NCBI RefSeq assembly: GCF_001614315.2
Contig: NZ_LVEG02000001.1
Location: 372,001 to 436,000 of the forward strand
Direction of reading: 5' to 3'
Origin: Halofilum ochraceum
GTDB lineage: Bacteria; Pseudomonadota; Gammaproteobacteria; XJ16; Halofilaceae
Length of the DNA stretch: 64,000 nucleotides
The translations under genes and the position numbers were made by a program. The notes under the pieces are model-generated. The model saw only the letters and a list, made by a program, of their open reading frames with translations. It made no database searches and was not told the origin of the DNA. Shown one piece after another: positions 25,679-34,365 of the stretch (the stretch's first letter is position 1; the number at the start of each line of letters is the position of its first letter).

Positions 25679-26686
25679 ATGCGGCGTAGACATGGCGGCA
25701 ATCTCGGCGAGATGGTCCGGGCGATGGGCCGCCCGGAGCAGGACTGGCTTGATCTGTCGACCGGGATCAATCCTCACCCCTGGGAGGCACCGACACCGCC
25801 GCCGGCGACCTGGTACCAACTCCCCGACCCGCATGACGGCCTGGTGGAAAACGCCGCGGCCTATTACGGCAGCGATGCCACCCTGCCGGTACCGGGTTCG
25901 CAATCCGCGCTCGCGATGCTGCCGTGGCTGCGTGGCCGCTCACGCGTGGCGGTGATCGATCCTGGTTATTCCGAGCATGCCGCCGCGTGGGCGCGTGCCG
26001 GTCACGATGTCGTACCACTGTCTTCGCCGCAGCTCTCCGGCGGCGCCGGCACGGCGTTCGACGTGCTCGTGGTGATCAACCCGAATAATCCGGATGGCAC
26101 GTACTTCGAGCCGGAGACGCTGCTCGAGTGGCGCACCCGGATCGCGAGCCGGGGCGGCTGGATGATCGTCGACGAGGCCTTTGTCGACACCACCCCCCAA
26201 TACAGCCTGGCGCCGCAGGCACCGTTACCCGGCCTGTTGATTCTGCGCTCCATCGGCAAGTTCTTTGGCCTGGCCGGCATGCGGATCGGCTTTGCGCTGG
26301 GCCCGGATGACCTGCTGCAGCCCCTGGAAGAGGCGCTCGGACCGTGGTCGGTCAACGGGCCCGCCCGCTGGCTCACCCGCAACGCCCTCGGCGACCGTGC
26401 CTGGCAGTCCGCCATGCGTAGCCGGTTGCAGGGCGAGGGCGAGCGCCTCGGCGAACTGCTTGCGCGTCATTTCGGGCGGCGCGTGGTCGGTACGCCGCTG
26501 TTCCGGACGGTGCTTACGCCGCATGCCGCGGCCATCCACGAAGCGTTGGCGCAACAGGGGATCCTCGTGCGACTGCTTGATCGGCAGGACGGTCTGCGTT
26601 TCGGTCTGCCCGCGGATGAGGCGGACTGGCGACGTCTGGAAACCGTACTCGCCGATGTCATGGCCGAGGTCACGAGTCGCGCATGA
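25679..26686 (+). CDS. cobD: Threonine-phosphate decarboxylase CobD (PLP enzyme)
   Basis: Fold-type I PLP enzyme that decarboxylates L-threonine phosphate to aminopropanol phosphate for CbiB. The 335-residue protein begins RHGGNLGEM (typical of CobD/CobC), has DLSTGINPHPW, VINPNNPDGTY, the VDEAFVD aspartate, and the PLP lysine in LRSIGKFFGLAGMRIGF. It follows cbiB by 100 bases and overlaps btuF by four bases (ATGA). Histidinol-phosphate aminotransferases are relatives; here hisC is a separate gene at 49326, which supports the cobalamin role. Confidence 0.93.
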   Translation: MRRRHGGNLGEMVRAMGRPEQDWLDLSTGINPHPWEAPTPPPATWYQLPDPHDGLVENAAAYYGSDATLPVPGSQSALAMLPWLRGRSRVAVIDPGYSEHAAAWARAGHDVVPLSSPQLSGGAGTAFDVLVVINPNNPDGTYFEPETLLEWRTRIASRGGWMIVDEAFVDTTPQYSLAPQAPLPGLLILRSIGKFFGLAGMRIGFALGPDDLLQPLEEALGPWSVNGPARWLTRNALGDRAWQSAMRSRLQGEGERLGELLARHFGRRVVGTPLFRTVLTPHAAAIHEALAQQGILVRLLDRQDGLRFGLPADEADWRRLETVLADVMAEVTSRA

Positions 26687-27555
26687 CGCTACGCACCCTG
26701 TTTGGCGCGCTGCTGATCGCCGTGGCAAGCCCGGCCATGGCCGGTATCGAGGTGACGGACGATACCGGTCGCACCGTGCGCCTCGATGATCCGGCCGAGC
26801 GGATCGTGAGCCTCGCGCCGCACGTCACCGAGACGCTGTTCGAGGCGGGTGCCGGCGACCGCATCGTCGCGACCGTCAATCACAGCGATTATCCGCCGGC
26901 GGCGGAAGACATACCGCGGATTGGTGGCTACGATCGAATCAACATCGAGCGGATTCTCGATCTCGATCCGGATCTGGTCATCGGCTGGGAGAGCGGCAAT
27001 GCCCAGGCGCAGATCCAGCGCCTCCAGGACCTCGGACTGACGCTGTACATCAGTGAGCCGCGGGAGCTCTCCACGATCGCCGGGAGCCTGGAGCGATTCG
27101 GTACGCTCGCCGGAACCGCCGATACGGCCCGCGAAGCGGCACGCGCGTATCGCGAGCGTCTGGCGGGGCTGCGCGCACGGTATGCCGACCGCGAACCCAT
27201 TGAGGTGTTCTACCAGATCTGGAACAACCCGCTGATGACGATCAATGACGACCACCTGATCAGCGACGTCATCCGCGGCTGCGGGGGGACCAACGTGTTC
27301 CGCGACCTGCCGAAGATCGCGCCCCGCGTCAGTACGGAGGCTGTGGTCATGCGCGATCCGCAGGTCATTGTTGCCAGCGGTATGGGTGAGGAACGCCCGG
27401 AATGGCTCGACAACTGGAAGCAGTGGTCGGAGTTGCGCGCGGTGGCCAACGGGAATCTCTATTTCATTCCGCCGCAGTATCTCCAGCGACACACCCCACG
27501 CATCCTCATCGGTATGGAGCGCTTGTGCGAACAATTGGTCGAGGCGCGCGGGTAG
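26683..27555 (+). CDS. btuF: Cobalamin-binding periplasmic protein BtuF-like
   Basis: Substrate-binding protein of a corrinoid ABC importer, 290 residues. A signal peptide covers about residues 1-20 (cleavage after SPAMA). The class III binding fold starts with IVSLAPHVTETLFEAGAGDR and contains RIGGYDRINIERILDLDPDL and FYQIWNNPLMTINDDHLIS. BtuF/BtuF-like proteins use this fold for vitamin B12; iron-siderophore relatives exist, but location after cbiB-cobD supports a corrinoid. The matching permease and ATPase genes lie 14 kb away on the other strand (40338-42082). It overlaps pldA at its 3' end. Confidence 0.9.
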   Translation: MTLRTLFGALLIAVASPAMAGIEVTDDTGRTVRLDDPAERIVSLAPHVTETLFEAGAGDRIVATVNHSDYPPAAEDIPRIGGYDRINIERILDLDPDLVIGWESGNAQAQIQRLQDLGLTLYISEPRELSTIAGSLERFGTLAGTADTAREAARAYRERLAGLRARYADREPIEVFYQIWNNPLMTINDDHLISDVIRGCGGTNVFRDLPKIAPRVSTEAVVMRDPQVIVASGMGEERPEWLDNWKQWSELRAVANGNLYFIPPQYLQRHTPRILIGMERLCEQLVEARG

Positions 27556-28400
27556 GAGCGCGCTCAGGGTTCAGCCTGCCGGGACTTATCGGTCTCCTCG
27601 CATGCGCGATCCTCGTCACGCCCCCAGGCCCGGCGGCGGCTGCGGAAGACGAACGCGAGGCCGCGAGTGCGGACCCGGAACTGGAGACGCTTACGCTGCC
27701 CAGGGGGCTGTCGCTGTACAAGCCGAACTATGCCCTGCCGTTGACCTGGAGCGATGACGCGGATGAGTCCGCGGATGCGGAGTTCAAGTTCCAGCTGAGT
27801 TTTCAGTATCAGGTGGCGCAGACACCGGTCTACGTGGCCTATACCCAGACGGCCTATCTGCGCTGGCTGGATGACGAGAACTCACGTCCGTTCCGCGAGA
27901 CCAACTACAACCCGGAAGTATGGTACCGCTTCCGACCCGGGCGCCTGCGGCCGGACTGGCTCGGGCTCGACATCGGCTACGAGCACGAGTCCAACGGCGA
28001 GGACCTGCCCGAGTCGCGGAGCTGGGATCGGACCTACCTGCGCGCATGGTTTGATCAGCAGGCGTGGAAGGGGTCCCTCAAGCTTTGGTCGCGGGTACCG
28101 GAAGGCGATCCGTCGACGCAGGACGATCCGGATGGCGACGATAACCCCGATATCGTCGACTACTATGGCCATCACCAGCTGCAGCTCGAGTACACGTTCG
28201 AAGACGGGGAGCGGCTGTCCGCGACCAGCCGGTACTCGTTCTCGGACCACCACGGGGCGCTGCGCCTGGACTACGCCTGGCCGACCGGCGCGGGTAGCGG
28301 CTACTGGTATCTGCAGTTGTTCAGCGGTTACGGGGAGAGTCTGGAGACGTTCCGTGAGAACCGAACGCGAATCGGGATCGGGTTTGCATTGCTGAATTGA
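27525..28400 (+). CDS. pldA: Outer membrane phospholipase A (OMPLA) with Asp in the triad
   Basis: Beta-barrel phospholipase of the outer membrane, about 291 residues. From a GTG at 27525 (GGAG six bases upstream) it has a signal peptide ending near residue 40 (PGPAAAA). FQLSFQYQV, SRPFRETNYNPEVWYR, and YLQLFSGYGESL match E. coli PldA. The active site reads HESNGEDLPESRSWD: His154 and Ser156 match E. coli His142 and Ser144, but the Asn156 equivalent is Asp168. A classic Ser-His-Asp triad is therefore predicted in place of Ser-His-Asn. The gene overlaps btuF by 31 bases, so translation is probably coupled. Confidence 0.9.
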   Translation: MRTIGRGARVGARSGFSLPGLIGLLACAILVTPPGPAAAAEDEREAASADPELETLTLPRGLSLYKPNYALPLTWSDDADESADAEFKFQLSFQYQVAQTPVYVAYTQTAYLRWLDDENSRPFRETNYNPEVWYRFRPGRLRPDWLGLDIGYEHESNGEDLPESRSWDRTYLRAWFDQQAWKGSLKLWSRVPEGDPSTQDDPDGDDNPDIVDYYGHHQLQLEYTFEDGERLSATSRYSFSDHHGALRLDYAWPTGAGSGYWYLQLFSGYGESLETFRENRTRIGIGFALLN

Positions 28401-28401
28401 T

Positions 28402-28680
28402 GAGGGACGAGGGACGAGGGACGAGGGCCAAGGGCGTATTGGATGCGCGTATTCGATCGGCTCGGTTGAGCGCTATTCGAATGTGCGCAGTGGAACAAGC
28501 GCTCCGGTGCGCATAGCACGTAGGTTGGGTTGACGAAGGAAACCCAACATGTCGAGCGACCCGCTCGCGACAGCATCGAACGTTGCCGATGGAATCCGCC
28601 TCGACCTGTTGCGTATCGCCGGCGTCCAGCCGAGCCTGTACTCCTTGGCCCTTGGCCCTTGGCCCTTGGCCTTTGACCCT
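28402..28680. repeat. Intergenic repeat cluster: GAGGGAC tandem, REP unit, CCCTTGG tandem
   Basis: Directly after pldA, GAGGGAC is repeated about four times and runs into GGGCCAAGGGC (28402-28435). At 28643-28680 an inverse tandem array of CCCTTGG appears four times or more, able to pair with the left array. Between them, at 28518-28550, lies a unit of the GTAGGTTGGGTTG family also found at 2202-2322. The cluster fills the 291-base gap between convergent pldA and fpr. No coding sequence is seen. Confidence 0.75.
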
Positions 28681-28691
28681 AAGTCCTTTCT

Positions 28692-29471
28692 CTACCGCTC
28701 CACAAACGCCCGCTCAATCACATAATCCCCCTGCTCGCCGCGGCGTGGGCTGATGCTCATGCCGTTGGCATCGAGCAGGCTGCAGGTGTCGCTGAGCATG
28801 GCCGGATTGCCGCAGACCATTGCCCGGTCGGTGGCCGGATCCAGCGGGTCGATACCGAGGTCCTCGAACAGCCGGCCGCTGCGGATGAGGTCGGTCACCC
28901 GGCCGCGATGGGGGAATTCCTCGCGCGTCACGGTGGGGTAGTAGCGCAGCTGTCCGCGCACCATCTCGCCGAAGATCTCGTCGTTCGGGAGCGTTTCGGT
29001 GATGTATTCGCGATAGGCGAGCTCACTCACGTGACGGACACCGTGGAACAGGATCACCTCGTCGAACTGCTCGTAGGTATCGAAATCCTTGATCAGGCTG
29101 AGGAACGGTGCGAGCCCGGTACCCGTCGCGATCAGGAACAGACGCCGCCCCGGGCGCAGGTCGTCGAGGACGAGCGTGCCGGTCGGCTTGCGGCTGACGA
29201 GAACCTGATCGCCCGGCTGCACGCGCTGCAGGCGCGAGGTCAACTGCCCGTCCGGCACCTTGATGCTGAGGAATTCGAGTTCCTCTTCGTAGTTCGTGCT
29301 GGCGATGCTGTAGGCCCGGACGACCGGTTTGCGCTCGCCCTCGAGGCCCAGCATGACGAATTCGCCGTTGCGGAACCGGAAACCGGGGTCGCGTGTGGTG
29401 CGGAAGCTGAACAGCTTGTCGTTCCAGTGATATACGCTGGTGACGGTTTCCGCTGCGTAATTCGCTGCCAT
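28692..29471 (-). CDS. fpr: Ferredoxin--NADP+ reductase
   Basis: FAD enzyme moving electrons between NADPH and ferredoxin or flavodoxin, 259 residues. FAD-binding motif RAYSIASTNYEEELEF, phosphate-binding GQLTSRLQRVQPGD, NADP-binding LIATGTGLAPFLSLIKD and MVCGNPAML match bacterial Fpr; the C-terminus ends in VIERAFVER, as in short bacterial enzymes without an aromatic cap. It lies downstream of bluB on the same strand but 195 bases away with its own leader. It could supply reduced flavin or cobalt reduction for corrinoid adenosylation, but it is usually a general enzyme for oxidative stress and iron-sulfur metabolism. Confidence 0.93.
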   Translation of the reverse strand: MAANYAAETVTSVYHWNDKLFSFRTTRDPGFRFRNGEFVMLGLEGERKPVVRAYSIASTNYEEELEFLSIKVPDGQLTSRLQRVQPGDQVLVSRKPTGTLVLDDLRPGRRLFLIATGTGLAPFLSLIKDFDTYEQFDEVILFHGVRHVSELAYREYITETLPNDEIFGEMVRGQLRYYPTVTREEFPHRGRVTDLIRSGRLFEDLGIDPLDPATDRAMVCGNPAMLSDTCSLLDANGMSISPRRGEQGDYVIERAFVER

Positions 29472-29666
29472 TGCTCGTCTAGGCCTCCGCTACATTGCTC
29501 CGGTCATCGGCGATAGACCGGAAGCGGTGTAGTCCGTGTGTCTGTCTGCTGGATTGCGGAGTCGGGCGCGAACCCGCTCTGGATGTACGTTTGGTTGCCG
29601 GCCCGGTCGTCCCGGCACAGCGGCCGCCGATTTTACAACAGACCGCCGCCCCGGCGTTGATCCGGA

Positions 29667-30320
29667 TCAGTCGCCGGCCTTCGGCCAGCCGTCCTCGCCG
29701 ACGAGGTTATCCAGCGGGATCCGCTGGGCCCAGTCCTCGCGCTCCAGCATGGGGCGGTCGTAGAACCCGTCCACATGACCGAGGCACAGGATCGCGATCG
29801 GCTTCGCCCCGGGCGGCATCGCGAGCAGCTCAGCCACGGCGCTCGGATCGAACAGCGAGACCCAGCCCATCCCCAGGCCTTCCGCACGTGCGGCCAGCCA
29901 CAGGTTCTGGATGGCGCAGGCCGCCGAGGCCAGGTCCATCTCCGGCATCGTCCGGCGACCGAATACGTGGCGTTCGCGACCGTCGCAGAGTGCGACGACG
30001 AGCAGTTCGCCGCAATCGCGCATGCCTTCGACCTTGAGCCGCATGAATTCGTTCCGTCTTTCGCCAAGCGCATCCGCCGTGCGTTCGCGTTCCCCCTCCA
30101 CCAGCGCGTGCAGTTCGTTCCGCAGTGCGGTGGAGGTGATCCGGATGAAACGCCAGGGCTGCATGTACCCGACGCTCGGTCCGAGATGGGCCGCCTGGAG
30201 CAGCCGCGTCAGCGTCGCCGGTTCGACCGGATCCGGCCGGAAGTGACGCATATCGCGACGTTCGGCGATGACGCGGTACAGCGCATCGATCTCCGGCTGG
30301 CTATAGCGCTGCTCCGGCAT
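29667..30320 (-). CDS. bluB: 5,6-dimethylbenzimidazole synthase BluB
   Basis: Oxygen-dependent flavin destructase that converts reduced FMN to dimethylbenzimidazole, the lower ligand of B12. The 217-residue protein belongs to the nitroreductase fold: RRDMRHFRPDPV, the lid-forming LGPSVGYMQPWRFIRI, and MGWVSLFDPSAVAELLAMPP match BluB over general nitroreductases. Its product is the substrate of CobT encoded at 11916. The start at 30320 (MPEQRYSQ) lies 13 bases after cobO. Its presence implies oxygen is available when B12 is made. Confidence 0.94.
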   Translation of the reverse strand: MPEQRYSQPEIDALYRVIAERRDMRHFRPDPVEPATLTRLLQAAHLGPSVGYMQPWRFIRITSTALRNELHALVEGERERTADALGERRNEFMRLKVEGMRDCGELLVVALCDGRERHVFGRRTMPEMDLASAACAIQNLWLAARAEGLGMGWVSLFDPSAVAELLAMPPGAKPIAILCLGHVDGFYDRPMLEREDWAQRIPLDNLVGEDGWPKAGD

Positions 30321-30333
30321 CGCCGGCGAGGAT

Positions 30334-30942
30334 TCAGAATTCGACACCGGGCTGCGCCTTGATGCCCTGTTCGAAGGCGTGTTTGACCTTGCGCACCTCA
30401 CTCACGGTGTCGGCGAGTTCGATCAGTTCGTCCTGCGCATTGCGGCCGGTCACGATGACGGTCTGGTGCCGTGGACGGAACTGCAGTGCTTCGACCACGC
30501 GTTCGACCGGGATATGGCCGTACTTGATCACATAGGTCAGCTCGTCGAGCACGATCAGCTTCAGGTGCTCGTCCTCGAGCAGCTTCTCGGCGTGCTCCCA
30601 CGCGGCCACGGCGGCCTGCCGGTCCTTCTCGCGGTCGCGGGTCTCCCAGGTAAAGCCGGTTCCCATCACGTGGTATTCGACGGACGGGTGCTCGCCGAAG
30701 AAGCGGTGATCGCCGGAGTCCCAGGTGCCCTTGATGAACTGGACGACGCCGCCCCTGAAGCCGTGGCCGATGGCGCGGGTGAGGGTGCCGAAGGCCGAGG
30801 AAGACTTCCCCTTGCCGTCGCCGGTGAGCACGATGAAGATGCCACGGTTCTCCTTCGCCTGCGCGACCTTCTCGTCCACGGCCGCCTTTTTCTTTTCCAT
30901 CCGTGCGCGGTATTCCGCGTCGGTTTCCTCATGCTCGGCCAT
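30334..30942 (-). CDS. cobO: Cob(I)yrinic acid a,c-diamide adenosyltransferase CobO/BtuR
   Basis: Transfers the adenosyl group of ATP to cob(I)alamin-type corrinoids. The 202-residue protein has the P-loop LTGDGKGKSSSAFGT, then GHGFRGGVVQFIKGTW, the WEHAEKLL segment and LIVLDELTYVIKYGHI typical of the CobA/CobO/BtuR family. The start at 30942 (MAEHEETD) is chosen; the frame continues upstream through a repeat. It precedes bluB by 13 bases and follows tonB after a 113-base gap with a REP-like palindrome, so it is likely in the btuB riboswitch transcript. Confidence 0.94.
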   Translation of the reverse strand: MAEHEETDAEYRARMEKKKAAVDEKVAQAKENRGIFIVLTGDGKGKSSSAFGTLTRAIGHGFRGGVVQFIKGTWDSGDHRFFGEHPSVEYHVMGTGFTWETRDREKDRQAAVAAWEHAEKLLEDEHLKLIVLDELTYVIKYGHIPVERVVEALQFRPRHQTVIVTGRNAQDELIELADTVSEVRKVKHAFEQGIKAQPGVEF

Positions 30943-30959
30943 TGCCGTACTCCTGTCGG

Positions 30960-31040
30960 GTAGCCCGGATGAAGCGCAGCGGAATCCGGACCGTGTTTCT
31001 GAAGGCGTCCCCGGATTCCGTTTCACTTCATCCGGGCTAC
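30960..31040. repeat. REP-like palindrome (GTAGCCCGGATGAAG type)
   Basis: GTAGCCCGGATGAAGC at the left and its inverse TTCATCCGGGCTAC at the right enclose inner GGAATCCGG and CCGGATTCC. The 81-base hairpin lies between tonB and cobO, inside a likely operon. The same motif family is common in intergenic regions of several gammaproteobacteria. Confidence 0.8.
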
Positions 31041-31055
31041 GATGCCGCGGTTCAA

Positions 31056-32063
31056 TCAGGCGGGTTGCAGACGGTACGTGACCGGCACCTCGAGTTCCAG
31101 CGGTTCCCCCCGCAGCCGGTCGGCGATTTCCGGCACACGCTGGATATGGATCAGGGTCTGGCGGGCGTTTTCGTCGAGGATCGAGCGCCCGGAACTCTCG
31201 GCCACTTCCACATCCGTGATCCGGCCATCGGGCTGGAGCCGGAACGTGAGAACGACGCGGCCTTCCCAGCCGCGCTGGCGTGCGATCCGCGGGTAGCGAA
31301 AGCGGTCGCGGAAGTGAATCTCCACCTGCTGCCGGGCGCGAGTCGCGAGCTGGGCACGGTCATTCGCACCCTCCGCGCCGGATTGCGTGTCGGCCTTTTG
31401 ATCTCGCTCCGGTGCTTCGCCGCTCTCCGCGCCAGCGGTTTGATTGGTTGCCTGGGCCTGGCGGGTCTCAGCACCGGTCGCGCCCGCTGTGTCCTTTTCG
31501 GTCGGCTTCGACTGATCGGACCTGGCGACCGTTTCAGAGGCGTCGGATGCTTGTGGGGTATCGGGAGCGTCGTTTGTCCGGGTCTTCTCGTCCGCTGTTG
31601 CTTTGACGGGCTTCTCTTCCGCGGCCGGCGCCGACCGGGATTGGTTGCGTTGCTCGGCCTCCTGGGCCGCGCCGGTATTGGCTCTTTGTTGTCCGGAGGG
31701 TTTCGGGGCCGCTTCGCCCGTACTCCGCTCAGCCAATGACGCCTGTACATGATCCGGTTCCACGACCTCCTGTACCGACGGTTTCGATGCCCCGTCCGGC
31801 GTGGCTTCGTCCACGCGCCTGGCCGCTTGCGGTTGCCGGCTCCGATCGCGGACCGGTTCCGGAATGGCCCCGGCAACGCCTGATTGCGCTGCCGGGTCGG
31901 GTCGGGTCGCGCCGGACGGGACCAGCCGGACGGCAACCGGGCCCGTATCGCCGCCGGGTGTCACCGCGATCTCCAGCCGATCGGGCGCATTCATCAGGAC
32001 GGCCGCGTGCAGGACCGCCGAGATGGCCGCGAAAGGCAGGATGCGCGTGACGCCGGCGGGCAT
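31056..32063 (-). CDS. tonB: Energy transducer TonB
   Basis: Links the proton motive force at the inner membrane to outer-membrane receptors. The 335-residue protein has one N-terminal membrane anchor (ILPFAAISAVLHAAVLM), a long low-complexity periplasmic linker rich in Ala, Glu, Gln, Thr and Ser (residues 60-240), and a C-terminal TonB domain with RYPRIARQRGWEGRVVLTFR and VEVAESSGRSILDENARQTL. It is 4 bases after btuB, so it probably serves that receptor. The linker is unusually poor in the Pro-Glu/Pro-Lys repeats of E. coli TonB. No exbD of the classic type is next to it. Confidence 0.92.
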   Translation of the reverse strand: MPAGVTRILPFAAISAVLHAAVLMNAPDRLEIAVTPGGDTGPVAVRLVPSGATRPDPAAQSGVAGAIPEPVRDRSRQPQAARRVDEATPDGASKPSVQEVVEPDHVQASLAERSTGEAAPKPSGQQRANTGAAQEAEQRNQSRSAPAAEEKPVKATADEKTRTNDAPDTPQASDASETVARSDQSKPTEKDTAGATGAETRQAQATNQTAGAESGEAPERDQKADTQSGAEGANDRAQLATRARQQVEIHFRDRFRYPRIARQRGWEGRVVLTFRLQPDGRITDVEVAESSGRSILDENARQTLIHIQRVPEIADRLRGEPLELEVPVTYRLQPA

Positions 32064-32067
32064 GGCA

Positions 32068-33915
32068 TCAGTCCGCTGAGCCGGGGCGCCAGGCGACCTC
32101 GAGCAGGGCGGTGCGCCCGAGCGTGTTGTAGGTATCGGCGAGCGTGTACTCGGTATCGCCGACGTTCGCGATCTTCACCCGGGCGCTCCAGTCGCGCGCG
32201 AAATCCCAGCTCGCACGCAGATCGATCAGGGCGTACGCGTCGAGCGGCACCGTGTTGGCGGCATCGTCGAAGCGGTCACCCTGGAACGCCACATCGGTTC
32301 CGATGGACCACTCGCCGAAGTCGCGGGTGAGGCCGCCCTTGAGGCCGATCTCGGCGCGTCGGGAAAGCTCCTGCCCCGTTTCCGTGTTCTCCGCGTCCTT
32401 GAGATCCAGGCTCACGTTGCCGTCCCACTCATCGGTCGTCGCTGTGACCGTGAACTCGAGCCCCTGGATACGCGCTTCGTCGACGTTCTCGGGGGCAAAC
32501 TGGCCACCGGAGAATACCGTATCGATGAGTTCATCGATTTCCGTCCTGTAGGCCGTGGCCTGCCAGCGCATCGCCTGGTAGCGGCCGCGGAGGCCCGCTT
32601 CGATCGTGCGGGATTCTTCGGGCTCCAGATCGTCGTTCCCGAACCCGGGAAAGTAGAGTTCGTTGAACGTCGGTGCACGGAATGCGGTGCCGTAGGAGGC
32701 GAATGCCTGAACCGAGTCGCTGAACCGGTACCCGAGGGCGAGGCTGCCGGTGGCCGGATCGTCGAAGTTGTCGTAGTCCTCCCCCCGGAGGCTGACTTCG
32801 CTGCTCCAGGCGTGCCCGGTCCACTGGTGTTGTGCATAGACGCCCGTGACATCGCGCTCGTCCTCGGCGAATGTGAGATTACTGTCGACCTCCACGGATT
32901 CGGCGTCGAGGCCCAGCGTCACGATCTGGGAAGTCCCGAGCGTGATTTCGTTCTGCCAGCCGAACGAATCGCGGATGGTATCGAACGTGTTGGCGGGCTG
33001 ACGGTTGAGGAAGTTGTCGCTCTCGTCGGTCGAACGGCTCAACTGGACGCGGGTATTCCAGTTGCCGGTGAGACGCGCATCGACCCGGCCGCTGTATATA
33101 CGCTGTTGGCTCTCGGTTCGGTTCTGGGAGCTGCCGTCGTACTCGACCTCCGAATCGGTGGCAAGGATTCGGCCCGAGACCGTAACCGCCTCGCCGATGT
33201 CCTGACTGATACGGGCGTTCACGCTCTGGTTTTCGTAACCGTCATCGTCAGGTTCATTGCAATTGGACACGAAAGCCGATCCACAGGTTTGACCATTGCG
33301 TACATAATTGTTTTGTCTGGCGTCGATCCCGTCGGTCTCTTCCGCGGAGACATTGACACTGAAGCTCGTGCCGTCGCTCTTGCTGCCGTAACCGGCGGAA
33401 CCCTGCCTGCGGTCGTGGGTGCCGGCGCCGACCGTGGCATGACCGCCTTCGCCTTCACGGGTGAAAATCTGGATCACGCCACCGATGGCGCGGGAGCCGT
33501 AGAGGCTCGAGCGCGGGCCGCGCACGATTTCGATGCGTTCGACGTTGGCGAGCGGCAGGTCCTCGAAGGAGGCCGTACCGGTCGTTGCCGACCCGACCTC
33601 GACACCATCGACGAGTACCAGCACATGGTCGCTCTCGGTGCCCCGGAGGAAAATGCTCGAGTTGGTGCCACGGCCGCCGTTGCGGGTGAATTCCACGCCC
33701 GGTTGACGGCTGAGCAGTTCGCCCATGCTGGAGGTCTGACTGCGCTCGATCTCCTCACGGTCGACCACCGTGACGGATGAAAGCGACTCATTGGCGCTCT
33801 CCGCCGAGCGGGTTGCGGTCACGGTGACGGGTGCGATCGTGTCGGCGGCCAGTGCGGATACGGAAACGGCCGAAAACGCGGCGGCGATGCCGCCGATCAG
33901 GCAATGTCGATACAT
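32068..33915 (-). CDS. btuB: TonB-dependent vitamin B12 receptor BtuB
   Basis: Outer-membrane 22-strand barrel for cobalamin uptake, 615 residues. A signal peptide ends near residue 23 (VSALAA), followed by the TonB box region DTIAPVTVTATRS. The plug domain includes SSMGELLSRQPGVEFTRNGG, RGTESDHVLVLVDGVEVGS and VERIEIVRGPRSSLYGS; barrel motifs include FRAPTFNELYFPGFGNDDLE, where LxPE follows. The B12 riboswitch upstream supports cobalamin as substrate. The start at 33915 has TGGAG upstream, which can be hidden by an antisense GTTCTCC in the leader. Confidence 0.95.
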   Translation of the reverse strand: MYRHCLIGGIAAAFSAVSVSALAADTIAPVTVTATRSAESANESLSSVTVVDREEIERSQTSSMGELLSRQPGVEFTRNGGRGTNSSIFLRGTESDHVLVLVDGVEVGSATTGTASFEDLPLANVERIEIVRGPRSSLYGSRAIGGVIQIFTREGEGGHATVGAGTHDRRQGSAGYGSKSDGTSFSVNVSAEETDGIDARQNNYVRNGQTCGSAFVSNCNEPDDDGYENQSVNARISQDIGEAVTVSGRILATDSEVEYDGSSQNRTESQQRIYSGRVDARLTGNWNTRVQLSRSTDESDNFLNRQPANTFDTIRDSFGWQNEITLGTSQIVTLGLDAESVEVDSNLTFAEDERDVTGVYAQHQWTGHAWSSEVSLRGEDYDNFDDPATGSLALGYRFSDSVQAFASYGTAFRAPTFNELYFPGFGNDDLEPEESRTIEAGLRGRYQAMRWQATAYRTEIDELIDTVFSGGQFAPENVDEARIQGLEFTVTATTDEWDGNVSLDLKDAENTETGQELSRRAEIGLKGGLTRDFGEWSIGTDVAFQGDRFDDAANTVPLDAYALIDLRASWDFARDWSARVKIANVGDTEYTLADTYNTLGRTALLEVAWRPGSAD

Positions 33916-34042
33916 CGGGATTGTTCTCCAGGCGCTCACCCGCGCCTCTTGATTCGAGGGACGGATGGAACGGGAGAACGAAACGGTGCGACCGGGACGG
34001 CGGCACGCGCATGACGCCCCCCGCGCCATCCTGCGTACTGTT

Positions 34043-34211
34043 CCAGGCCGGTCTCCGGGCTCGCGAGTGGGCCGTTGGCCCGCGGTTCGATGCCTTCCCG
34101 GGTCAGCAACCCAGTGGCGTGTGATCGAACCGCAACTCGCCTACCGTTGCGGGGGCAGCGCCGGACTTGTGAGCGTCGAAAACGTTCACGCACCGGCTTC
34201 CCGTTTCATCC
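34043..34211 (-). promoter_or_regulatory. Cobalamin riboswitch of btuB
   Basis: Read on the minus strand, the conserved elements appear in order: GGGAAGCCGGTG (34191-34202), CCCCCGCAACGGTA (34142-34155), the B12 box with GCCACTGG...GGGAAGGC (34092-34118), and GAGACCGGCCTGG (34043-34055). In the expression platform, GTTCTCC (33973-33979, minus strand) can pair with GGAGAAC (33923-33929), which contains the btuB ribosome binding site, and a GC hairpin at 33930-33947 lies beside it. This points to translational shut-off when B12 is bound. Confidence 0.9.
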
Positions 34212-34365
34212 GTCGCGCGGCTGCGCGCCGAAACACCTGAAACAGAACGTTCACATTACGCGTTGTTCACCCGCGACTCAACCGATGCGGGCGACGGCCG
34301 TTGTTCCGTGTGCGGCACGGGGAGAATGGCGTCGGGAATCGAGGCCGGATTCACGCGACGGGCCG

